This document shows, in pieces, positions 21,429-32,415 of a stretch of 64,000 nt of DNA. How positions within the stretch are numbered: position 1 is the stretch's first letter; each line of letters opens with the position of its first letter. Below the pieces are notes generated by a model. That model was given only the letters and a program-made list of their open reading frames with translations. It searched no databases and was not told the DNA's origin. The DNA lies in contig OX344762.1 in the NCBI GenBank assembly GCA_947034895.1, positions 78,424,981 through 78,488,980 on the forward strand, in the 5' to 3' direction. Position numbers and translations under genes: made by a program. The DNA is from Rhytidiadelphus loreus. Its lineage: Eukaryota > Streptophyta > Bryopsida > Hypnales > Hylocomiaceae.

Positions 21429-23105
21429 TAGTCACTCATTGAAGCCTCATAATGGTGTCATTCCATAGTATAACTCGGGTCTTTTTTAACTAGAAGAGAG
21501 TTCAAATATCTAAGAAAGAATGTTCTTCCAAACAATGAGGTGAGCTAACTTCCACAAACCACACAAGGATAATTTTTCTTTTCTTTTTGGATCTTTACAA
21601 TAGTTTCGGGAGCTGTGCTATATGATATACAATGTTATGCTTGAAACTAGCCAACAATAACTACATCCACCTGGTGTAGTTGAAAGAACTACCTTCAACA
21701 CCAACAAGAGACATTCACATTGATCTCAGGATGAGAGAGACCTCCTCTAAGGTAGGATTATTCAAAATGGAGCAAAATCTTTTGACTACCATGTTTGTGT
21801 TTGAGAGAGTCTTGATCATTAGATTATTATGTAGACAAATTATTATTAAACTTTGTTGAAGTCCAAAAATGACATTTAAATATTGTATGTACATAAAAGT
21901 TATAAAAGGTCCAAATTCAAATAGTAGATTTTCTAAGTCAATATCATTAGAAGAGATTCAACACCTTTACAAGGCCACAAGTCCGAGAACTAAATATAAA
22001 ATTTTAAAAATAATTAAATATTAAAATCTGACATGGGCCACAAATTTTAAAAATATTATTTTAATATTTAATATTTTGAGAATGAATCGTTGATTCATAG
22101 CAAAGGGAACATGCTTGAAAACGGCCTTTTCCTTGCCTCAAATTCTTATAATGCGTGATTCAAGTATTGTGTAAGCTGAACATAACACAATGAATACAAA
22201 TAGAAAGGTGGCCCTAAGGCATTAAGTTGCACTATTATAGATTAGTACCAAAGGCCTACATGGATGTCAAACTTAGCATGCAAATTCACATTGGATCTAT
22301 AGGACGGTATCCCAAGATCACCTTTCTACTAATGAAAATCTACTTATTAATTGATTTACTAGAGCACAATTACCAAGTTTTGAAGGATTCTACCTTAAAT
22401 CATTTGATACCTCAGTAACATTGTCTCTCAATTTTCTTTAATCCCTAAGAGTCCCTAGCAAGAAGGTAGATGTAGATTTTAAGCTTTTTTGGCAAAAAAT
22501 GTATTTGTCATGAGTTGAATCTAAGCATCAAATCCTCATTTCTACAAGTTTTTTTCCTCCTCCCACCCTAGATGAACTCATCCCAAATCTTTTACAATAA
22601 TCACAAAGCACCAAGTGACTATTCTAAATAATCACATCATTGAAGAATAAACACAAAAAAATTTCAATATACTTGGATCAATGTACTCCATCAATTTCCT
22701 ACAATTCCAATAATACTAAGCTCTTGTAAAACATTTGTAATCCCCCTAGTAGATGCCAATTCTTGCAGGGGTTAACTTACGCACTATTTTATTTTTTTCG
22801 TCCCATGAAAACATTGATTTCAGCATCCAATGAAACCAATAGTGTTTGAGCTATCATGTGTCTTAAGAGGCCCTTGTACTAGTACTTCCGTTGCAAATAC
22901 ACATTTTACTACTATACATCACCAACGTCACTAAAAACTTGTGATAAGCGTATGGCATAAATTATGTACCAAGTGCCGCCATGATGCTAAAATTCCTGTG
23001 TAAGGCAGTGTCACTTGTAACATCAAATACAAGTACCCAATGTCATATTGTAGCTTGTTTTTGATGGATTGCAAATTAACTTAACTCCATAGAAAACTGC
23101 TCTTT

Positions 23106-23390
23106 AAGGAGGATACCCCCAAACCGCCACTTTTTTCTTTTGTGCCTAGTTAGTTATTATTTGTTAGATTGTTAAAAAATTGTAGTTGACAAGTGAAAGG
23201 AGGTTCCAATGCACCAAAGAATGCAACATTTGGATATTGTATGCAAAAGTTATGAAGGGTTAAAGCTTTTTTGGGATGATGTTTTAAAATTGTTTTTTCA
23301 ACATACATACATATTGATTTTGGATATATATTGTACACACATTGATAATAGTTGTCTTAGGCAAGGTGCGATTTTGGGTGTACTCACCTT
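23106..23390 (+). mobile_element. MITE family M1, copy E (285 bp, diverged)
   Basis: It begins AAGGAGGATACCCCCAAA and ends GGGTGTACTCACCTT, imperfect terminal inverted repeats of the M1 type. Its core shares TGAAAGGAGGTTCCAATGCA and AAAGTTATGAAGG with copy A, in the same orientation, about 5.8 kb away. It is more diverged than copies A and D. Confidence 0.7.
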
Positions 23391-24360
23391 GTAGAATCAC
23401 TAAGCCTTGTTCAACTCCTAGATCCCTTTGAACTTTGAAACATCAAGTTGATCATTTTTTTGAAGTGAGACAATTTATTGTACATAAAATCTTTGTCTCA
23501 AAGTTGTTTAATCTTTCACATATTTTTTTAAATACCCCTGCAATAGAAAATGAAATATTTGATTAAAATATGCCTCAAATCAAGGTGTAGGGAGAATCAA
23601 CAACTTATAACAAAGAAGGGCACCCTCAATGCACTTTAGAATTTGCCCCTCCAATTATTGTTCTAGCTCTTCTCCGGTGTATAGTTAGAAGTTTAATTTT
23701 TTTATCATTGTAAGTATATCCCAAAGTACTTTGAATAGGTACAAGGAAATTCAAATTTAGACATTTAATAATGAAAATAAATTGCTTCAAAAGTTAGCTA
23801 AAAGATCAACAAAAAAATTAGAGGGTTTGGCAAATTGTAGTTACCAAAGTACATTGCAAAGAGAACCAATCATTTTACTTTTGTTGGTTTGGCTCAAAAT
23901 TCTCCCCCAAATATTTCTCCAAATACTAAATAATGTAAGAGATAATAGAAGCCATTGGAGACATGATACTATTACTAATGGAACTATTGATAATATAAGG
24001 GACATACTAGCCAAATTGACATTTACTATCAACATCTATTCATATACTTGGTCAAACTCATTAACAAAATGGTGAAAGTATAGCACAAAATGTCAACAAT
24101 TACTAATACTTTGAACAAAAATGAGATTTCTATTGTCACTAATAGTGATTTTTAACCTTCTAATATAAATGTTTGTGTATAATAAGTGAGATAAATTTGA
24201 TCTCAAGAAAGTTTGGCCTCTTGTATACATAATAATTTATGTACAAGTCAGTAGTGATCTTTCAATGAAAAGAAATTCTTTAGCATTAGATGCAAGCATT
24301 GTAAGAATGAAATACAATTGAAAGTCCAATATACTTCAAACAATCAAAGTATTTGATATT

Positions 24361-25135
24361 TTAACTTATTTTTGTTAAGATGCTAGGTTGTGATGCAACC
24401 TGAACAAGTTTAAAGATCTTGGGCCGTGCAGAGTCCATATAGGATGTCACTTTCTCTTCATTATTGGGAACATGGTCCGGTTTTACTGTTCTCGTTACCT
24501 TATCTACTGTTTTCTTAATAATAGTTTTGAATGCTTCTTTGGTCATTATTCCTTCTTGCCACTTAGGCTTCAACAATTCTTTTGCATACCCTCCAATATT
24601 TTTTCTAAGAAGTGTCAATCCCCTTGCTTTGGGTTGGCACTTTTTCTTTTGTTTATGTTTTGAAGCCCTTGTTGTAGCACCTTCAATGGTTTCATCTTCC
24701 TTTGTCTCTGTCCAACTTTGACTTCTTTCTCCAATAGGACTCACATTTTCAAAAATTGGTGTTGCAATTGTATACGGTTGCAATATATCATGCTTGGGAT
24801 TTTGTAGTTCTTGTGAAGGTAGCATTGTTATAGTTGTTGGATGTGAATTTGTAAATTCATATTTTGGATTTATAAGGGTTTCTGACCCCATGTATGGTTT
24901 TTGAAGTGATGAATAAATTTGAGTTGATGGATATGAGTCAAAAGTGTTATATTTTGTTGAAAGAATGGATTCGAGAGGAGGTGGAGGTGGTGGTGGAACC
25001 ATATAATTTTGTTGTAGTATTGAGGCCTGCATTTAATGAAAATTAATTTAAAACTATCAATCCATTAGAGTATATAAAAAAGAATACCTTTGAAGTATAT
25101 ATAAATAAATGAAAAATGACTATTTTCTAATGTAT

Positions 25136-25193
<58 letters not shown>

Positions 25194-28100
25194 GTTCTTG
25201 CAAATGTGAATAAATTTCACCTCTGTAGGTCTCATTGAATATGTCATAGTTGATGGAGTCAACAAAGAATTATATTTCAAAGTAGGTGTAGGTGTATGAA
25301 ATCTTTGGTTCATGAATTGCATTACATTTGAAGATGATGGTCCTCTAAATGAGGGTTGCAAATCATTTTGAAATTGTGAAGAATAAGTATTTTGTGGTAT
25401 AGAATTAATAATGTATTGATTTTGTTGTGGCAACTTATTTAATATTGATGATTGAGCATAATTATAGGATTGAAGTGGGTGTTTAGGTCTCAGGTTATAA
25501 TCACTTTGCAATGATGAAGAGGGATACTTTATATTTTGCAAAATAGGTTGTGAATTTGAAAGTGATGGCAATAAACATTGATCATTATGTTGTGTTGTTG
25601 ATGTGGTTTGTAGAAGATGTGGTGGTTGCATAATATTGTCTTGTTGAATTCTAAAATTTTGAGATATTGGAGTGCAAAATTTTGAATATTGAATTGGAGG
25701 AAGAACATTTATATTTCTAGAAGAACCAAAGTGAAGGGGATTGTGCGAAATAGATGGAGAAAATACCGCACTAGGATTACTTGATGGTAAAAGTGACATG
25801 TTTGTTTGCATTGATGTTTGCTTTGGAACAAAAGCATTTAATGATGTTGAATTTGGAATATTGCCAAAGACAGTGCCTGATGGTGTACTAGACAATATGT
25901 CTCTTTGATTATTACTATAGGGCATTGTTAAATTTGATATTGGAGGAAGTTGTGGTGGCATTGGAAGTTGCATTGGCTTTATTTGATTTGATATTTGAGG
26001 AACTTGTTGTGGCATTGAAGTTTTTACTTGTGTTGTAAAATTTGAGATTTGAGAGACTTTTGGTATTATTGAAGGTTCTCTTGACAATGCTACAATATTT
26101 GGTATTTGAGAAACTTGTGGTTCCACTGAAGTTTGTTTAGAAGGAGACACTATAGAATATTCTCTTGGAATGTGGTCAAGAGAAGCTGTTGACGATACTG
26201 CAGAGGGATCACTAGACGTTGTAGTATTTGGTAATAGTGGTTTATTTTTTTGCAATTTATGGTCTGAATCTTCTATATTTTCAATGTTTCCAGTTGGCTT
26301 GATTTGAAGTTCATCATGTTTTGAATCAATTTTGCATTTTTCACAATCATCACAATTTGAAAGACCTTCTAAATTATCTACATTTTTTTCAAAGGTTTTC
26401 TTGATTTTTTTCTGAAATTCTTTTGAATCCTTACTTCGTGTATTGCTGCAACCATTGCAACTATCGCTATTTTCTTCAACATCCTCTTGCCAACTTTCTT
26501 GTTTATTTTTCCCTTCCTTCCCATTCAATTCTTTGTCACTATTGACATTGTAATTTGGAGAACCACTTTCATGGGATTTATTTACAAACTTGTTATCTTC
26601 CAAATAAGTCTTAGATTCTTTATATTCGTTATCATCAAATGCCTTTGATTGAACTTCATTATAGTCTATCTTTTTGTCTAAAGAAACATTATATTTAATT
26701 CTTTCATTTTGTTTCATTTTGTAATATGGAGAATCACTTTCATGGGACTTATTTACAAATTGATTATCTTCCAAACAAGTCTTAGATTCTTTGTAATTGT
26801 AATCATCAAATGCCTTTGATTGAACTTCATTATAGTCTATCTTTTTATCTAAAGATAAGCTATGATAACTTCTTTCATTTTGTTTTTTTGTATTGCTACT
26901 AGATGATATATTGCCACTACAATGTTCTCTAGAAGTAGCTTGCCAACTTTTATGTTTAAGATTTTTATTATTTTTATTAAAATCTTTGTCGTATTGTTTG
27001 TTATATTTTTCATCAATTTTACTTGTAGAATGTTCAAACCAACAATGATGACCCCGACGACAATGTCCTCTTGCATAAAACTTACACTTGCCAAGTCTTT
27101 TTTTTTTAACATTGTCACCATCATTACTATTTTGGTATTCATGACCATGATTCTTACATGTTTTGTTTTTGTGGTCAATATTTTCTAATGGTAACATATT
27201 CCACTTTGTTCCATACCTTTTCAAACGCCTAATAATTCCAAATAATATTATCATATAATTTTCAAATACATTTTAAAATGATTAGTTCATGGATAGAAAT
27301 TTTAATTGATTTGAAAAGTAATATTGATAAAGTATAAAAATTTAAATATTCATTCATGAAAAAATAGAAAATAGTATAAATATTCATTAATGATATTTTA
27401 TCTATTATTCTGATGTTTAGATGATGTAATAATATATTTGTAATATATGATTCATTATTATTATTATTATTAAAATTATGCTATATATTTGTTTTGGCTT
27501 TTAGTAATTTTTATCATTCATATAATTATTTTAAATATATTATGACCTCACATTTATTTTTTATTAAGTTTATTAAATGGTTGAAAATCTCAAACTAACC
27601 TTTGTTTTTTTTCATCATTAGATGGAGGAGAAAGGCTAAAATTTCTTCTTTGCATTTCATGATTTTGATTAGTAAAAGTTTCTTCATCAATTTTTAAACT
27701 ATTCTTGCTTGTGTTTTTCCTTAGATCAATAAAATGTCTATCTTCATCATCACTATGATTACCTCCATTTTTCATTATTCTTCCATATTCATCAAGAAAT
27801 ATATTATTGGATTTGGAAGTCATTATATTGCTTGATATTGGATTTTTAGATATTATGGATGATTTAATTGCATCCATATCTACTTCTGAGTTGATGGAGA
27901 TTGGTTTTGATTCCATGTGTTGATTTTCCACAATTTCATTTGAAAATTTAGGCCTAAGTAAGCAGTAGTTTTCTTCAACATCTATAGTTGACACAAAATC
28001 TTTGGATTTTAAGTTTTCCATTGTATTTATAGATCTTTGTTGGATTGTATTAATTGTTGGTGATACTAAAGGAATATTTGCTACAACTTCACTTGATTCA

Positions 28101-30960
28101 TGTAGATTAAGGCGATGACGATCTTCCTCTTCATTGATAGATGGTGACGAATCTTTAGTTTTAAAATCATTTGTTTCGAAGAAGTTTTCTTCATTTAAGA
28201 AATTCATTGTTTCAATAGAATTCATTCCAAGAGCATCATTACTTTCCAACTTGGGACTAGAATTTTGTCCAACATCTTTTTCAGTAACATTGATCTTTTC
28301 ATAAGATTTTATATTATTATCTTCTATTTCAAATGATTTTTGTAGTGGAGTGTCAATTAATGCATTATTTCTTTTAACATATATTGATTGTTGCAATGTT
28401 TCATTACAACAGCTAGATGTAATTTCTAGATTATCTTCATCTTTATTGTCATCTATTATTTGATAACAACCATTAATATTTTGGCAATTGGTTGAATGGG
28501 GATTATTTTCTTCGTTCAGTTCTATAATATCTTCTTTTGCAATTAGAGTGTCTTCTACTGCAAAAAAGATATTTGCAATCAATGGTGTCATTCTTAATAG
28601 ATGCAATCATTTGTTTCCTAAAAGAAAAAATGTTGTATTGATAAATGATAATTTGTTGGAATATTTTGAATTGAATCTATTAAGTGTTATTATTAAATAC
28701 TAATATAATAATAAAATTTACATATAAATTTATTCTTCTTTCAACAAGTGATAGTAGATGTATTCTTATTTGTTATTTGTTAAAATAGTATCCTAATTTT
28801 TAATTATTTTTTTATCATATTTTTAGATTCAACATCTTTGTAAACATTGGTGAATGTTTAATGAATCAAAATTATAATTTGCAATATGTATAAAGAAGCA
28901 TAATTTTTATAGGAAATTTTAATAATTAATATTATACCTTTTTCAATCGCAAATAATTCTTTAGATGTTTCATTATTCATGTTATAATTTAACATTAAAT
29001 TGAATGTATTAGAAATAGGATTGCTTGATTCATTTTCTAATTTTCCAATTTTCTTTGATTCTTCCATATAAGTAGTAATTGATCCTCCATGGTCATCTGC
29101 GCCCAAATTTTTTTCTTAAAACATTGATAATAGAAATAAAATAATTTATTCAAAACCAACATGCCAGAAAATGATGAAAATTCTTTCACCTTGTGTTTTC
29201 TAAATTATTTTTTTCTTAATATAAGATCTTATATGGGATATATTGGCAAATATTTATGATTATGTTTTTTAAAAATTACATGGCAATAAGTAATGATTAT
29301 AGGTATTATATCTCATCTAAATGGAATATGTTTTGTTTCATTTGTAGGAAAATTTCATTTTTGTGACTTTTTAGTTTTTGAATTTAATACAAATTCAATA
29401 TCGGTAATTTTTGAAAATTTATTGTTTAAAGACAAATGATTTGTAATTTTAAAAGGACAATTCTAATGGATCATATTGTAGAAGTATAATATGAATGGAG
29501 AGATCTTCTATATCATTATTAGATGAAGTGAAGGCCATTGCATATGTTGCTTCAAAGAAATTATTTACGAAAATAAAAATTCCCATGTAAACTCTTCAAA
29601 ATTGCAAATAAACATGAAGGCCAATATAAGCATCTTCAATCTTAAAAGGTTAATAAAATCAATTTTTTTATAAAGTATGGGGTGTTGAAAATCATGAAAA
29701 ATTTATTGAAAAATTAAATATTTTTTTTTTTAGCAAATTTGTAATTAGACACACAAATTTGAAGCATGTGCAAATATATTGTTATTGTGATTTCAATTGT
29801 TTACAGTAGACCTTGTTTTGGAAGTAAAACTAGTCATCTCTAGTGAAATTTCTTTATTGATAATTTATGATTTTATGATTTTAATTAATTTTTAATTATT
29901 CTATTTTATAAAATTTAGTTAAATCAATTCCATTTATTAAAAAATTGAACTCAATGATAAAGTTACAAACTTTGAATGAAATAATGCAAGCTTATGATTG
30001 TTGTTTTATTCATCTTAGAATTTAAGAAGCAATACTTAACTAGAATTTTGCAAGTTTTTTATTATCATTTAAGAGTCAACTCCTGCTAGTCTTAACAATG
30101 TCGAATGCTTTCACGTTTTGAAATGAACCCAAAGGTCAAACTTCCTTCTCATTACGCCACCTGTGTTTAGAAAAAATGTGTCACTTGTAAAACATTGACA
30201 CAAAAGCTATGGCAAGTGCCTTTGTTTAAATTTTGATTGCTCAATTTTGATTGTATAAATCAACAATCCATCATGCTTCAAATTTTGAGTGTGTAAGGTA
30301 TATATATATTGACTAAAAATTAGTAAGCTATTTCAATAAAAGGATTACAAAGAGTATACCGTCAATTTCCATGTCAATTTCTCCAGATGAAGGAGAATCT
30401 TGATCAAGTGAGTCAAATATTTCTTTTTGAGCCACTTGTATCTGTGAACTACAACAATGAATTGATGAAAATGGTGGTACTTGAGATTGGTGTTGGGGAT
30501 GGAATGTAGCTTGTAAAGCATTTTTTTTCCATTCATAATATACTTTTCCTATTGCAGCTTCTGTACCAGGTTCACTTTCAAATAGAAATCCAAACTTTGG
30601 ATTGTTCACTTCTTTTTCTTGAGTCATCTTTTCAATAGTCAAGCCTTCTTTAACAACAGAACTTGATAGTAAATCAATATTTTTTAACATTTCAGGATCT
30701 CTTGGCATGATTGGTGCTTCTGATATTGGTATTTTTATACTTTGATGACCATGTCCTAAAGAAAAATTAATAGAGCAACTAATATGTGGATTATTAGGTT
30801 GAAATATAGGACTAATAGGAAGTTCATTGTTATTGGGATATGTATTTTGAAAAAATTGTGGCCGAAGATGAGCTTCATTAACAATATTTAATGCATTATG
30901 GCAAGATTGTAATCCATGCACATCAAACCTAGGTCTAAAATGGGTTGAATTTGACATCAT
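24361..30960 (-). CDS. SURP + CCCH zinc-finger protein, resembling plant C3H38-type proteins
   Basis: Five coding exons keep frame: 30960-30360, 29096-28938, 28557-27600, 27228-25221 and 25026-24361. Donors are GTATAC, GTATAA, GTTAGT and GTGAAA, and all acceptors are AG. They encode 1463 aa. Residues 92-150 resemble a SURP (SWAP) RNA-splicing domain (PKFGFLF, then YYEWKKNAL). Residues 620-638 are a single C-x7-C-x5-C-x3-H finger (CKFYARGHCRRGHHCWFEH), which binds RNA in this class. Residues 1372-1455 (LLKPKWQEGIMTKEAFKTII...KLVQ) match the conserved C-terminus I recall in plant C3H38-like proteins and recall the SRI-like CTD-binding fold. Between these lie long Asn/Ser/Lys- and Pro/Gln/Ser-rich disordered stretches. 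A 57-aa segment is duplicated at about 675-790. A nuclear role in RNA processing is inferred. The ATG at 30960 is the first in-frame Met; a further 5' UTR exon is possible. Coding DNA is almost as AT-rich as the spacers. Confidence 0.82.
25136..25192. repeat. Compound (CA)n(TA)n microsatellite in an intron
   Basis: About 14 CA units followed by about 13 TA units sit in the 194-bp last intron of the SURP/CCCH gene, taking up nearly a third of it. Reading straight through it produces a false open frame (YIYIYICVCVC), which the splice model avoids. Confidence 0.95.
26530..26870 (-). repeat. In-frame 171-bp tandem duplication in the SURP/CCCH gene
   Basis: Two adjacent coding segments offset by exactly 171 bp (57 codons) share KKIDYNEVQSKAFDD, YKESKT, LEDN and FVNKSHES. 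The word CTATCTTTTT.TCTAAAGA occurs at 26667 and 26838. The copies differ by scattered substitutions that keep the frame. They lie just after the CCCH finger, in a charged, probably disordered region. Confidence 0.9.
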
Positions 30961-32020
30961 ACACAAATTTGGGCAAAACAAAGAATTATCTTAAAATATA
31001 TAAACACTAATATTTTTTTATGTTTTGAAATATAATATTTTGATTCTTTGATTTTAAATTAAGCAAAAAAAACATGATGTCAAGCTCTAAAAGAATTGTA
31101 ATATTTTGTGAAAAATATCACCAATTCTTTAAAAATAAAATTAATCTTCTATCATATATCTATCAATTTTGTATTAATAACATTGTGAAAAGAAAATATC
31201 ACCAATTCAATAAGTTTCAATGCAAAAAGGGTGTAGAAATACTAAAATCTTTTAAATTACTCTAAATTACAAAGAACTAATAAAAATTATTTGATAAGTG
31301 TAATCATAGTATTTTAATTTCTCTTGAAATACAAAGGATGAGATTTAAACATTGTTTTTTCAATGAATTGAAAATGAAAACTAATAATTATACAACATGC
31401 AATAGTCAAGATTTAAAATCAATGAATCTTTATTAAATTGTATTCAATATATTAGGAATCAACTATTTTTGAACACAAGTCTTGTGAATTATTCTCTTAT
31501 ATGCTTGTTTACATGCTATAAGATTAGGTATCATATTAATTATTCTTACAACAAATCTATTAATTGACAACTCATTCAAAAATACTTCAAATAACACATT
31601 CAATATGAAGTAGTAATCTAATAATATCAATATTAATTTATTGATACTATGACTACAATTGAAGATTTTACAATTTGAAGATGTTGAAATTTCAAAATTA
31701 TTGTTATTTTATAAAAGTTGGAGTTCACATGGTTAATGACCTAATGCTCCTTGGATGAATGGACATACAAAAGGTGACATGATATGAAGTCATATAGATA
31801 GATGATACATAAAATAGTTATGAGCTTGTCACTCATCTTCAAATAAGTAATTTTGTAAAATTATGAGTTTGTCACTCATCTTACTTCAATGGCAAAAGAA
31901 TCCTATGAAAGCTCATAAATTTACAAAAAGATTGTATATACTAATACTGATACGTCATAATATAAACCAAGTCTAATATAAAGGTTGATATTGGAAAAGA
32001 AAATGTAAATTTTATTTGAC

Positions 32021-32247
32021 CACTACACTAATGATGATAAATAGTGTTACCTACACTAATTGATTTAAAAGAGCTATAAGTTTTTACTATTGATGAATAT
32101 TTTTACCAACTATAGGTGTAAAGTTCTCCCACTTAAAATGATATTAGGATCTATATACTTAGTAAAAATATTCATCAAAAGTAAAAACTTATAGCATTTC
32201 TAAAATAGTTAGTATGGCTAACACTATTTATCATCAATAGTGTAGTG
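32021..32247. mobile_element. Foldback/MITE with long near-perfect arms (227 bp)
   Basis: The outer arms, 32021-32049 and 32219-32247, are inverted repeats of 29 bp with one mismatch, starting CACTACACTA and ending TAGTGTAGTG. Inner arms containing GCTATAAGTTTTTAC and TTGATGAATATTTTTAC are also inverted around 32075-32110 and 32165-32198, so most of the element could fold into one hairpin. Flanks are GAC and GAT, a 3-bp duplication with one mismatch, which with the CACTA start suggests a CACTA-type MITE. It has no coding frame. Confidence 0.75.
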
Positions 32248-32367
32248 GATGTCTTTAAATTACTTAAATATAATTCTTTTCAATATACAAAAATATCCAC
32301 ATAACCATATATTGCATTGTTTTATACCAATAAAAATCAAAAGATTCTAGAAAATATTACTATTGAA

Positions 32368-32415
32368 TACATAAATACATACATACATACATACATACAC
32401 ACATACATACATACA
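32368..32415. repeat. (ACAT)n microsatellite
   Basis: About eleven 4-bp ACAT units with one CACA interruption, in non-coding AT-rich spacer. Confidence 0.95.

Larger units (their letters stand above)
19735..24360. other. AT-rich spacer with small transposons, no supported gene
   Basis: It contains the CACTA MITE at 21232-21428 and MITE M1 copy E at 23106-23390. Frames such as 20868-21119 and 23782-24075 are AT-rich, without domains or splice context, and I do not support them as genes. The last ~300 bp before 24361 are presumably the 3' UTR of the SURP/CCCH gene. Confidence 0.55.

Noticed and set aside
25065..25220. Extension of the large SURP/CCCH exon into a YIYIYICVCVC tail
   Set aside because: The GAG|GTGAAA donor at 25221 and a good acceptor at 25027 restore the conserved C-terminal domain. 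The tail is microsatellite read-through.
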